Shown: positions 5,246 to 11,286 of the stretch, piece by piece
How the letters are laid out: each line of letters begins with the position of its first letter
How positions within the stretch are numbered: the stretch's first letter is position 1
IMG/VR virus record: IMGVR_UViG_3300036791_000617
Location: 1 to 20,912 of that record
Direction: 5' to 3' (one strand)
Origin: a virus
DNA: 20,912 nucleotides
Notes under the pieces: generated by a model
Seen by the model: the letters and a program-made list of their open reading frames with translations, nothing else
Databases searched by the model: none
Told to the model about the DNA's origin: nothing
Made by a program: the position numbers and the translations under genes

Positions 5246-6204
5246 TGCTCGGGGCCGGGGTCGGCGTCGAGCAGGCTGTCCGCCGGTGGGTCTGCTAGGC
5301 GCATGTCTTCGAGGGCGGCGATCAGTTGCGAAACCTCTGGGGGGTTGAGGTCGTTGTAGGACTGGATTTCGCGTTCGATTTGGGTGTTGACCCAGCGGAG
5401 CCGGTCGAGTTGTTTGCCGAGGCCGCGTTCGCGTAAGAGGGCGAAGAGTTTGGCTCTCTGCGGGTCGGGTGGTTTGGGGGCGGGCGGGTCGTCGAGCGGC
5501 GGTTCATCGCCGCCGGCGGGCGGCTCTGTAGGCGGTTCTGAGCGGGCAGCGATCGCGGCGGGGGGTTGGCGTCGGCGGCGTAGCTTCCGGCCGTTAGCGG
5601 GCTTCTCAGCGGCCGGTGCGGGCGGCTGGTCGATGTCGCCGTCTTCGAGCTCTTCGACGGCGTATGGGACGCCGAGGATTGCGTCGGCGGCGACCAGTCG
5701 GGCAACTTCGGCGGTCGCGCGGGCGATCAGCATGTTTCGCGGTTGGCGGCGCCAGTTGTCCCGGCCGGCGATCCCACGGGCTTTCGCGTCGTCCATCGTC
5801 CACTGGACGCGTTGTTCGTGGTCGTCGCCGTTGCGGACGCCGGCGACGATCGCACGGGTGTTCGTGGCCTCTTCGACCCACATTCGGTGGCCGGCGGCGA
5901 GAACGATCGCGCGGAGCGCGAGGGCGGACAGTGCGGGGGTGGCCTGGATGACGTTGATGGAGCGCAGTGCGGCCATTGGTTCGAGTCCGAGTTCGCGGCC
6001 GGTGAGGATCGCGGCGGTGACTTGCGCGGCGGTCGCGGCGGGGTCGTAGTCGGCGCCGTTGTTTCGGTAAACGCGGAGTGATTGGGGCACGAATGCGGTG
6101 CGGGCCATGTCCCCGGATACTTCGGCGAGGGTGAGGAACGATTGGGCCCAGCGTTCGAGGGCGACGAGGCCGGGTTGCGCGGGTTCGGAGACGGTGACGC
6201 TCAT
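5242..6204 (-). CDS. recT: RecT-family single-strand annealing protein
   Basis: A 320-residue protein with a RecT-type annealing domain at residues 15-200. Diagnostic stretches include AAILTGRELGLEPMAALRSI, the ALALRAIVLAAGH helix, and the basic segment NWRRQPRNMLIARATAEVAR before ILGVPYAVEELED. The 200-255 region is a Pro/Arg-rich linker, and a small helical C-terminal domain (AKLFALLRERGLGKQLDRL) follows, as in other actinophage RecT proteins. RecT coats and anneals complementary single strands and works with an exonuclease, here the RecB/Cas4-like gene two genes upstream. The start at 6204 is preferred because it gives an ATGA overlap; an earlier in-frame ATG at 6252 lies inside the previous gene. 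Confidence 0.85.
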   Translation of the reverse strand: MSVTVSEPAQPGLVALERWAQSFLTLAEVSGDMARTAFVPQSLRVYRNNGADYDPAATAAQVTAAILTGRELGLEPMAALRSINVIQATPALSALALRAIVLAAGHRMWVEEATNTRAIVAGVRNGDDHEQRVQWTMDDAKARGIAGRDNWRRQPRNMLIARATAEVARLVAADAILGVPYAVEELEDGDIDQPPAPAAEKPANGRKLRRRRQPPAAIAARSEPPTEPPAGGDEPPLDDPPAPKPPDPQRAKLFALLRERGLGKQLDRLRWVNTQIEREIQSYNDLNPPEVSQLIAALEDMRLADPPADSLLDADPGPEQ

Positions 6205-6422
6205 AGAATCGACTCCTGGCCGATGAGTCCCCGCCGGTTTTTGGCGATGCACTCGTCGTGGGCGAACTGTTCGAGGTAGCGGTAGACGACGCGGTCTGAC
6301 ATGGCGCGGCTGCGGCCGCTGGTGCGGATTCGGTGGCGGCGGGTGAAGCAGGAGGTGGCCTGCCAGGTTGTCGGTCCGTCGGGGTCGATCGGCTTGCTGC
6401 AGAAGAAGCAGGTGACGGTCAT
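6201..6422 (-). CDS. Small putative zinc-binding protein
   Basis: A 73-residue protein starting MTVTCFFCSKPIDPDGPTTW. A CxxC knuckle near the N-terminus (Cys5, Cys8) and an H-x2-C pair near residue 55 (AHDEC) look like a small treble-clef zinc site. The middle is Arg-rich (FTRRHRIRTSGRSR). It lies between the exonuclease and the RecT-like gene with ATGA overlaps on both sides, so it is surely co-translated with the recombination pair. A role in DNA binding or as a helper of that pair is possible, but I do not recognise the family. Confidence 0.7.
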   Translation of the reverse strand: MTVTCFFCSKPIDPDGPTTWQATSCFTRRHRIRTSGRSRAMSDRVVYRYLEQFAHDECIAKNRRGLIGQESIL

Positions 6423-7186
6423 GCGGCGGCCCTGATTGGCGGGGTGATCGCGGGGCCGACCCATTCGCGTTGTTGGTCTTCGCCGGCGTGGCGGACTACC
6501 CAGAGCAGGTGGCGCCATGCGAGCCAGATGTCGTCGCCGGTCGCGAGTGGGTAGAGGTCGTATCCGTCGGCGCGGATGTGGACGGCGCCGGCGCGGGTGA
6601 TGGCGAGGTCGGCCATCGGGTGTTCGGCGTTTCCGTCGACGTACACGTCGGCGCGTTGGTAGGCGCAGGCTTGGAGGGCGGTTTCGCCGTAGATGCCTGA
6701 CCGGCCGGTTTTGATGTCGAGCAGCCATCGCTGGTTGGCGATGTCTGCGACGAGGTCGAGGGTGCCGCAGTACATGAGCTGCCGGTGGGCGACGACGGCT
6801 TCGACGAGGATGGGTTGGACGTTGAACTGGTCGAGGAACGCGATGTAGGACTCGACGTGGCCGCGTAGTTCGTCGGGGGTGATGTCGGCCATGTCTTCGC
6901 CGGCGATGGCGCGTTCGGCGAGGGTGTGGACTTCGGTGCCGCGTCGCGCGGCGGCGTCGCGTTCCTCATACCGACCCTTTTTGAGGCGTTCGAGGCGTTT
7001 GCTGGGGGTGAGGTCGGCGAGTTCGTCCCAGTAGTCGATGGCGTAGGAGGCGGTGGTGTCCCCGGCCCAGTTGATGAGTGCGGGTTTGGCGAGTGCTTTG
7101 CCGAGGATGGTGGTGACACCGTCGACGCGTTGGCCGTCGATGGCGTAGGAGTGTCCGCGCCCGTAGTTTCGGCGGGTGATCGTCAC
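6419..7186 (-). CDS. PD-(D/E)XK exonuclease, RecB/Cas4-like
   Basis: A 255-residue nuclease with the RecB-family order of motifs: His87 in RRGTEVHTLAERAI, Glu129 (LVEAVVAH), Asp144 (CGTLDLVAD), Asp157-Ile-Lys159 (LLDIKTG), and the Q-x3-Y helix (ALQACAYQRA). These are the catalytic and metal-binding residues of the PDDEXK_1/Cas4-like phage exonucleases that resect DNA ends to give a substrate for the annealing protein. The start is GTG at 7186, overlapping the stop of a 52-codon upstream frame (GTGA). It forms a two-component recombination system with the RecT-like protein. No Cys cluster typical of true Cas4 is visible, so a general phage exonuclease is the better call. Confidence 0.85.
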   Translation of the reverse strand: MTITRRNYGRGHSYAIDGQRVDGVTTILGKALAKPALINWAGDTTASYAIDYWDELADLTPSKRLERLKKGRYEERDAAARRGTEVHTLAERAIAGEDMADITPDELRGHVESYIAFLDQFNVQPILVEAVVAHRQLMYCGTLDLVADIANQRWLLDIKTGRSGIYGETALQACAYQRADVYVDGNAEHPMADLAITRAGAVHIRADGYDLYPLATGDDIWLAWRHLLWVVRHAGEDQQREWVGPAITPPIRAAA

Positions 7187-7341
7187 GGCTCCGCCTTCGG
7201 TCGCGGTGGTGGCGCCGGGGGTTGGTGATACGGGGACCGGGATGGGTCGCGGGGCGCGTCTTCGCGCCCGTCCTGGTAGATGGCGTGGGTTCTTGCCGCC
7301 CTAGCGGCTGCTTGGGCGTCTGGTCCGGCGGTGTTGGTCAT
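7183..7341 (-). CDS. Short Pro/Ala-rich hypothetical protein
   Basis: A 52-codon frame from ATG at 7341 (MTNTAGPDAQAAARAARTHA) to a TGA that overlaps the GTG of the exonuclease (GTGA). The first half is an Ala/Arg helix; the second half is Pro-rich (PPAPPPRPKAEP). It begins 3 bp after the stop of the small membrane protein gene. It fills what would otherwise be the only gap in a chain of overlapping genes, which is the main reason to believe it. No family is recognised. Confidence 0.55.
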   Translation of the reverse strand: MTNTAGPDAQAAARAARTHAIYQDGREDAPRDPSRSPYHQPPAPPPRPKAEP

Positions 7342-7344
7342 GGC

Positions 7345-7542
7345 CTACCCGGGGTTGTGGGGCGGGTTGATGGGTGCTACTTCGACGTGTGGGAGGTGTG
7401 GCCGTGCGTTTGCGGCGGCGGTTTGTTCGTCGATGCGGGCGGCGAGTTTCGCGAGCTCGGTGTTGTCGACGCGGTTGCGTCGCCATTCGTAGGCCGCGAT
7501 GGCGGCGGCGATGGTGGCGACGGCGACGACGGCGAGGATCAT
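7345..7542 (-). CDS. Small membrane-anchored protein coupled to the repressor
   Basis: A 65-residue protein with one N-terminal membrane helix (MILAVVAVATIAAAIAAYEW), a short basic stop-transfer (RRNR), a heptad-like helix (ELAKLAARIDEQTAAANAR) and a Pro-rich tail. Its ATG overlaps the stop of the PAS-HTH gene (ATGA), so it should be made at a fixed ratio to it, including in the lysogen if that gene is the repressor. Possible roles are superinfection exclusion or a membrane partner of the PAS protein. Both are inferred from position; the family is not recognised. Confidence 0.7.
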   Translation of the reverse strand: MILAVVAVATIAAAIAAYEWRRNRVDNTELAKLAARIDEQTAAANARPHLPHVEVAPINPPHNPG

Positions 7543-8192
7543 TTGCCGTTCAGTGGCCGGAACAGTTCACCGACGGGAACTTTGAGCGTGTCGGCGATCC
7601 GTTGGAGGTTGTCACTGTTGGGGTGGATCCGCGCGTTTTCCCAGGCGGATACGTGTTGGCGGTGTTTGCCGAGCATGACCGCGAGTTTTTCTTGGGAGAT
7701 TTTCTGTTCGCGGCGTACGCGGCGGATGTTGACGGCGATTAGGTTGGTGACGGGGTCGGTGGTGGTCATTGGATTGGACACTTGCACCAGGACCGGCTCC
7801 TGCCAAGAATCGCCGCGCGTTTCATGAAACGCCGCGTTATGCGGGATTGTCGCAATTTGCGGGAAAAATCTTAGGACCGTCACGTAATGCTTTACTTTCT
7901 GGTACAGGACCGGCCAGCACATTCCACGGAACTTGAGCGGTTGCCGGTCGCGGTCGAGTAGCGTCGTGTCGCCCGCCCACCACGCGTTTCGGCGTAGGTT
8001 GTCGACACTCCGTTCGCGGGTCGGCGCGTCGACGTCTGGGGACAGTTGTTCGTACGCGGGCCGGCCGATCACTTCTCTCGCCGTCAGCTGGAACGTACCT
8101 TCGAACGCGTGGTTGACCACGGCGATTGTGAGGTCGGGGTCGGCGCGGACGGCGTACGCGGGCGTATCGACGATGTCGACCAGGCGTTGCAT
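7539..8192 (-). CDS. PAS-HTH transcriptional regulator, putative phage repressor
   Basis: A 217-residue regulator. Residues 1-110 look like a PAS sensor domain (PDLTIAVVNHAFEGTFQLTA, EVIGRPAYEQL, the beta-strands KFRGMCWPVLYQ and HYVTVLRFF). Residues 150-213 form a Cro/C1-type HTH (NIRRVRREQKISQEKLAVML, HVSAWENARIHPNSDNL, IADTLKVPVGELF). No S24/LexA-like self-cleavage domain is present. The start at 8192 has a strong Shine-Dalgarno (GGAAGGGA) about 7 bases upstream, and a good minus-strand promoter lies at 8307-8336. An internal ATG at 7769 would make an HTH-only form, but it lacks a clear ribosome site. Position and promoter point to the lysogeny repressor or switch regulator; the ligand is unknown. 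Confidence 0.8.
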   Translation of the reverse strand: MQRLVDIVDTPAYAVRADPDLTIAVVNHAFEGTFQLTAREVIGRPAYEQLSPDVDAPTRERSVDNLRRNAWWAGDTTLLDRDRQPLKFRGMCWPVLYQKVKHYVTVLRFFPQIATIPHNAAFHETRGDSWQEPVLVQVSNPMTTTDPVTNLIAVNIRRVRREQKISQEKLAVMLGKHRQHVSAWENARIHPNSDNLQRIADTLKVPVGELFRPLNGK

Positions 8193-8306
8193 GGGCGGTC
8201 CCTTCCGGTGACGTGCTCGGGACCGTTTCTGGTGGGCTGGGTGGCGCTCCCGAGTTGACGTCGGGCCAGCCCGCTTGCCCGTCTTATCTTCGACGGGCGC
8301 GGCGCG

Positions 8307-8336
8307 ATTCTAAACGCCAGAACAAGGAAATGTAAA
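8307..8336 (-). promoter_or_regulatory. Sigma70-type promoter for the PAS-HTH operon
   Basis: On the minus strand TTTACA (8336-8331) and TAGAAT (8312-8307) are separated by 18 bp, matching the -35 and -10 consensus at 5 of 6 positions each. Transcription would start near 8300 and run into the PAS-HTH gene with a leader of about 110 bases. It is the clearest promoter in the window. All early genes down to the integrase could be read from it. Confidence 0.65.
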
Positions 8337-8379
8337 GGCCTTGCCTAGGCGCGGTTATCATTGCACCACCATGCCTAGG
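8335..8379 (+). promoter_or_regulatory. Operator-like repeats and -10 element of the divergent HTH gene
   Basis: Two palindromes touch: AAGGCCTT (8335-8342) and GCCTAGGC (8343-8350). TGCCTAGG at 8342-8349 recurs at 8372-8379, 30 bp on. Between them TATCAT (8356-8361) is a plausible -10 on the plus strand, 9 bp before the ATG at 8371, so the HTH mRNA may be leaderless. There is no good -35, which suggests activation or a weak promoter. The repeats could be binding sites for either HTH protein and lie just upstream of the repressor's -35. Confidence 0.45.
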
Positions 8380-8667
8380 ATTTCGCCGCTATCGGCAAAT
8401 GGATCATTGGCGTTCAAACTCTTGGACATGGCGCCGAGGGAAGATGCGTACAGCGCCTACAAGGTCGAGTTTGGGCTCCGTCTCGCCGCACTACGGAACG
8501 CCAAGAAACTGAGCCAGCGGGAGTTGGCGCTGCAACTGCCGGGCAGCACTGACGGGCCGCAGGTCAGTCGGTGGGAGCGCGGGGAGTCGCTGCCGATCTA
8601 CCCGACGCGTCTGGTGATCGCCGAGGTGCTCGGCGTCACGTTGCAATACCTGGACCACGGCGACTAG
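8371..8667 (+). CDS. Cro/CI-type HTH regulator (only plus-strand gene)
   Basis: A 98-residue DNA-binding protein with an XRE-type [22 protein letters not shown], then [19 protein letters not shown] and [16 protein letters not shown]. The recognition helix is in QVSRWERGE. It is transcribed away from the PAS-HTH gene, from a shared region with paired palindromes, as Cro is from CI. The ATG at 8371 is preferred because a TATCAT box ends 9 bp upstream, giving a leaderless message; TTG at 8341 and ATG at 8428 are alternatives. Its stop overlaps the stop of the convergent collagen-like tail gene. Whether it is the Cro-like or the main repressor is open. Confidence 0.8.
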   Translation: MPRISPLSANGSLAFKLLDMAPREDAYSAYKVEFGLRLAALRNAKKLSQRELALQLPGSTDGPQVSRWERGESLPIYPTRLVIAEVLGVTLQYLDHGD

Positions 8668-9284
8668 CCGGCTTTGATTTGCGCGTAGGTGGGGGCGAGC
8701 GGGGTCAGTCGGCCGAATGCGGTGGCGGGCCAGGCGCCGGCGGCTTTGGGTCCCCACATCCGGCCGGTGGTGGTGTCGAGGTAGATCGATCCGTCGACGC
8801 CGGTGCCGGCGGTCGGGGCGCCGGTGCCGCTGACGAACGTGGATGCGCCGGACGGGCCGGCGGGCCCTGTCGGACCTGTCGGGCCTGGTGGGCCCGTTGT
8901 TCCTGTGGGTCCCGCAGTGCCTGTTGCCCCCGGCGGGCCTGCGGGGCCTGTTGCCCCGGTTGGGCCGGCCGGTCCGGTTGGGCCGGTGGGTCCTGCGGGA
9001 CCGGTGGTGCCGCCGCCGCCGGCTGGGGGTGTGGCGGTGACGGTTCCGGCTGCCCACATTCTGGTTCCATCGGCGAGGATGTAGGCGGGTGCGCCGGCGG
9101 GCGGCTGGGTCATCCCGTTGAGCTGCGGGATTTGGTAGGTGGCGCCGCCGAGCTCGATGTTGGCGTACCGGCGGTCGGTGCCGGCGGGTGCGTATGTGCC
9201 GACGATCATCCGTAGGCCGGTGTCGGTGTCGAGTGCGCGGCGTAGGACGGCGGCGAGCGTGCGGGTGGCGGGTACGTTGGTCAT
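8664..9284 (-). CDS. Collagen-like minor tail protein / tail fibre
   Basis: A 206-residue protein. Residues 1-88 form an N-terminal domain ([38 protein letters not shown]) that probably anchors it to the tail tip. Residues 93-147 (8844-9008) are about 18 Gly-X-Y triplets, mostly GPT/GPA/ATG, forming a collagen-like triple helix. Residues 148-206 are a small C-terminal module with a typical phage fibre sequence ([20 protein letters not shown]) ending TYAQIKAG. Collagen stalks are common in actinophage tail fibres. The start at 9284 overlaps the upstream stop (ATGA); the stop overlaps that of the convergent HTH gene. A role in receptor binding is inferred. Confidence 0.8.
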   Translation of the reverse strand: MTNVPATRTLAAVLRRALDTDTGLRMIVGTYAPAGTDRRYANIELGGATYQIPQLNGMTQPPAGAPAYILADGTRMWAAGTVTATPPAGGGGTTGPAGPTGPTGPAGPTGATGPAGPPGATGTAGPTGTTGPPGPTGPTGPAGPSGASTFVSGTGAPTAGTGVDGSIYLDTTTGRMWGPKAAGAWPATAFGRLTPLAPTYAQIKAG

Positions 9285-10459
9285 GCGGCGATCGGTTTCG
9301 CGTCGGCAGCTTCGCGCCACACGTCCCGGCCGTGGTAACGCCGGTTTGTGTGCGGCGTGATGGTCGGGGTTAGGAGCGTGCGGGTGATGATGTTTTGCGG
9401 GTCGGTGTGCAGGCTGGTAACGACTTGGTCGATGAGGTGCTGTTCGGTGCGGCCGTCGGGGTAGTCGACTTGGATGGTGTCGCCGGCTTCGAGCGCGGGG
9501 TTTGGGGCGGTGGTGAGCGTCAGCTGCTGGGTTTGTTTGAGCTGCAGGTTCAGCAGCGATTGGGCGGTTGCGGCGGCGTCGGCGTCGGTGGCGGCGGTGG
9601 TGGAGTCGGCCATTAGCGCGACCTTGCCGAATGGGCCGCCCCATCTGACGGCGGAGGTCGGGTCGTCGTAGGTCGCGAGGCCGGTGACGGGCGCGCCGTC
9701 GGCTGCGCTTGTGCCGGTGACGATCACGCCGTTGTAGATGCCGGTGCGGTCCAGGGATTCAGACGCGTCGACCATCACCCCGGTTTGGCTGGCGTCGACG
9801 GTCCAGACGACGGGGTCGGTGCCGGCTGGTTTGGCGGCGAATATGAAGTCGCCGTTGGCGTTGAAGTACGTTTCGGCGGCGTAGGACTGTTCGAGTGTCG
9901 AGATGGCGTCGGTGCGTAGGCCGGTGAATGTGATGTCGCCCATCGGTGTCGGCGGCTGGTACGGCTGCAGGTAGGCGATCGCCGATCCGAACACGTCTTG
10001 GACGATCCCGCACGCGACGTCGGCGGGCAGCATGCCGGCGGCGGCGTATGGGGCGGTGAACGGTTCGTCGGCGAGCTGGGCGCCACGATCGGCGAGCTCC
10101 AGTGTCGCGGACGCGTCGAGGGTGTCCCAGGTGACGGATTCGACTCGCAGGCGCCCGAGTAGAACGAGTTCGGTGGTGCCGTCGGCGTATCGGAGGCCTC
10201 GGTGAACGAGCGCGTATCCGCCGAGTGGAAGTGTGCGAATGTCGATTCCGAGGTTTTCGCTTTGGTCGAGTGACCAGGGGATTTGGATGGTGCCTACCCG
10301 CCGGTTTTGGGCGGTCCGGTCGATCGTGACGGTGCCGTCTTCGACGGGGACCGATACGGCGTCCGCATCGGTTTGGCCGGGAAAGATGAGCTCGCACGCG
10401 GACGCGATGACGTGCGAATAGCGGAGCGATTCGAAGAACTGGTTGGTGGCGGACTGCAT
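9281..10459 (-). CDS. Minor tail protein, DUF5047-like
   Basis: A 392-residue tail protein. The N-terminal half has beta-rich sequence with [20 protein letters not shown] and the start [20 protein letters not shown], typical of the DUF5047 family of actinophage tail proteins. The C-terminal half ([40 protein letters not shown]) resembles the baseplate-hub-like part of such proteins. It sits after the tape measure and one other minor tail gene, where distal tail and hub proteins lie. The start at ATG 10459 gives an ATGA overlap; an earlier in-frame ATG at 10480 lies in the upstream gene. Confidence 0.8.
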   Translation of the reverse strand: MQSATNQFFESLRYSHVIASACELIFPGQTDADAVSVPVEDGTVTIDRTAQNRRVGTIQIPWSLDQSENLGIDIRTLPLGGYALVHRGLRYADGTTELVLLGRLRVESVTWDTLDASATLELADRGAQLADEPFTAPYAAAGMLPADVACGIVQDVFGSAIAYLQPYQPPTPMGDITFTGLRTDAISTLEQSYAAETYFNANGDFIFAAKPAGTDPVVWTVDASQTGVMVDASESLDRTGIYNGVIVTGTSAADGAPVTGLATYDDPTSAVRWGGPFGKVALMADSTTAATDADAAATAQSLLNLQLKQTQQLTLTTAPNPALEAGDTIQVDYPDGRTEQHLIDQVVTSLHTDPQNIITRTLLTPTITPHTNRRYHGRDVWREAADAKPIAA

Positions 10460-11286
10460 CAGATGTCGGTCGGCGGCCACGGGACGACGTCGGATGGTGC
10501 GGCGCCCGACCAGTCGTACAGAACGGCGTCGTAGCTGGCGCGGCCGGCTTTGAGGTCGGCGTACGTCGCGAACGTCGCTTTGACGTGGGCGTAGGTCGCG
10601 ACGCCCAACGGGACGTATAGCGTCGGGTCGGGCCGGTCGACCTGGCGGCCGGATACGGCGAACCGGCGGGCGGCGGCGGTGCCGGTCGTTGATAGGCGTT
10701 GTTCGTTGTAGCTGACGACCGCGAAGTACAGGTTGCCGACCCCTGCGTCAGGGGTGGTGCGTAACAGGACGGGGACACCGTTGCCGAGCAGCGATTTTGC
10801 CTGGTCGCGTTCGCTGAGCGTTTCGGTGATGACGGACAGGTCGAATGTGGGGGTGTGCGCGATGTCGCTGGTGACGATCGGGTCGCGGCGGGCGATGATG
10901 TCGTGCACGGTGTTGAACGGCGTGAAGTCGAGCTCGGGCAGCGATTCGACGGTGAGGTTGAGGCTGTTGGTCACGCGGGCGAGGTCGCATAGCCAGTAGT
11001 CGCAGTCGCCGGCAGGGACGGTGACCGTGACGGTTTCGGTGTCGATGACGGCGCCGGCGGAGTTAAGCGTTTCGACGGTGTATGTGACGGGGACGTCGAG
11101 CGGGGTTTCGAAGTCGCGGATGATGATCGCGCCGGGGTTGACGGTCGCGGGGTTCCACCCGCGAACGCCGGCGGGCGTGTTTGACGGGCCGACGCGGGTG
11201 GCGTTGACCGACGCGCCGCCGGCGGGGACGGTGTAGTCCAGTCGGACGTTCAGAACGTCAGGTTCGATCGTGACGGTCAGCGCCAT
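10459..11286 (-). CDS. Minor tail protein (distal tail-like)
   Basis: A 275-residue protein directly downstream of the tape measure. It begins MALTVTIEPDVLNVRLDYTV and has an Ig/FnIII-like beta domain (VTYTVETLNSAGAVIDTETV) in the first 90 residues, then an insert with DIIARRDPIVTSDIAHTPTF. The C-terminus contains short Tyr-Ala repeats (ATYAHVKATFATYADLKAG, then ASYDAVL) like those in other actinophage tail-tip proteins. The position is that of the distal tail protein in siphoviruses. The start at 11286 overlaps the tape-measure stop (ATGA). A longer open frame upstream only shadows the tape-measure gene. Confidence 0.75.
   Translation of the reverse strand: MALTVTIEPDVLNVRLDYTVPAGGASVNATRVGPSNTPAGVRGWNPATVNPGAIIIRDFETPLDVPVTYTVETLNSAGAVIDTETVTVTVPAGDCDYWLCDLARVTNSLNLTVESLPELDFTPFNTVHDIIARRDPIVTSDIAHTPTFDLSVITETLSERDQAKSLLGNGVPVLLRTTPDAGVGNLYFAVVSYNEQRLSTTGTAAARRFAVSGRQVDRPDPTLYVPLGVATYAHVKATFATYADLKAGRASYDAVLYDWSGAAPSDVVPWPPTDI

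Noticed and set aside
6419-7186. Cas4 of a CRISPR system
   Set aside because: No CRISPR array or other cas gene is seen and the Cas4 Cys cluster is missing; the RecT-like partner indicates a phage recombination exonuclease.
7539-7769. Separate HTH gene starting at the internal ATG 7769
   Set aside because: No ribosome site is visible and the upstream frame has a strong Shine-Dalgarno and a PAS-like domain; it was kept as a possible second product only.
8844-9008. Tandem repeats considered as a CRISPR or minisatellite
   Set aside because: The period is 9 bp at codon level and encodes Gly-X-Y collagen triplets; there are no unique spacers.
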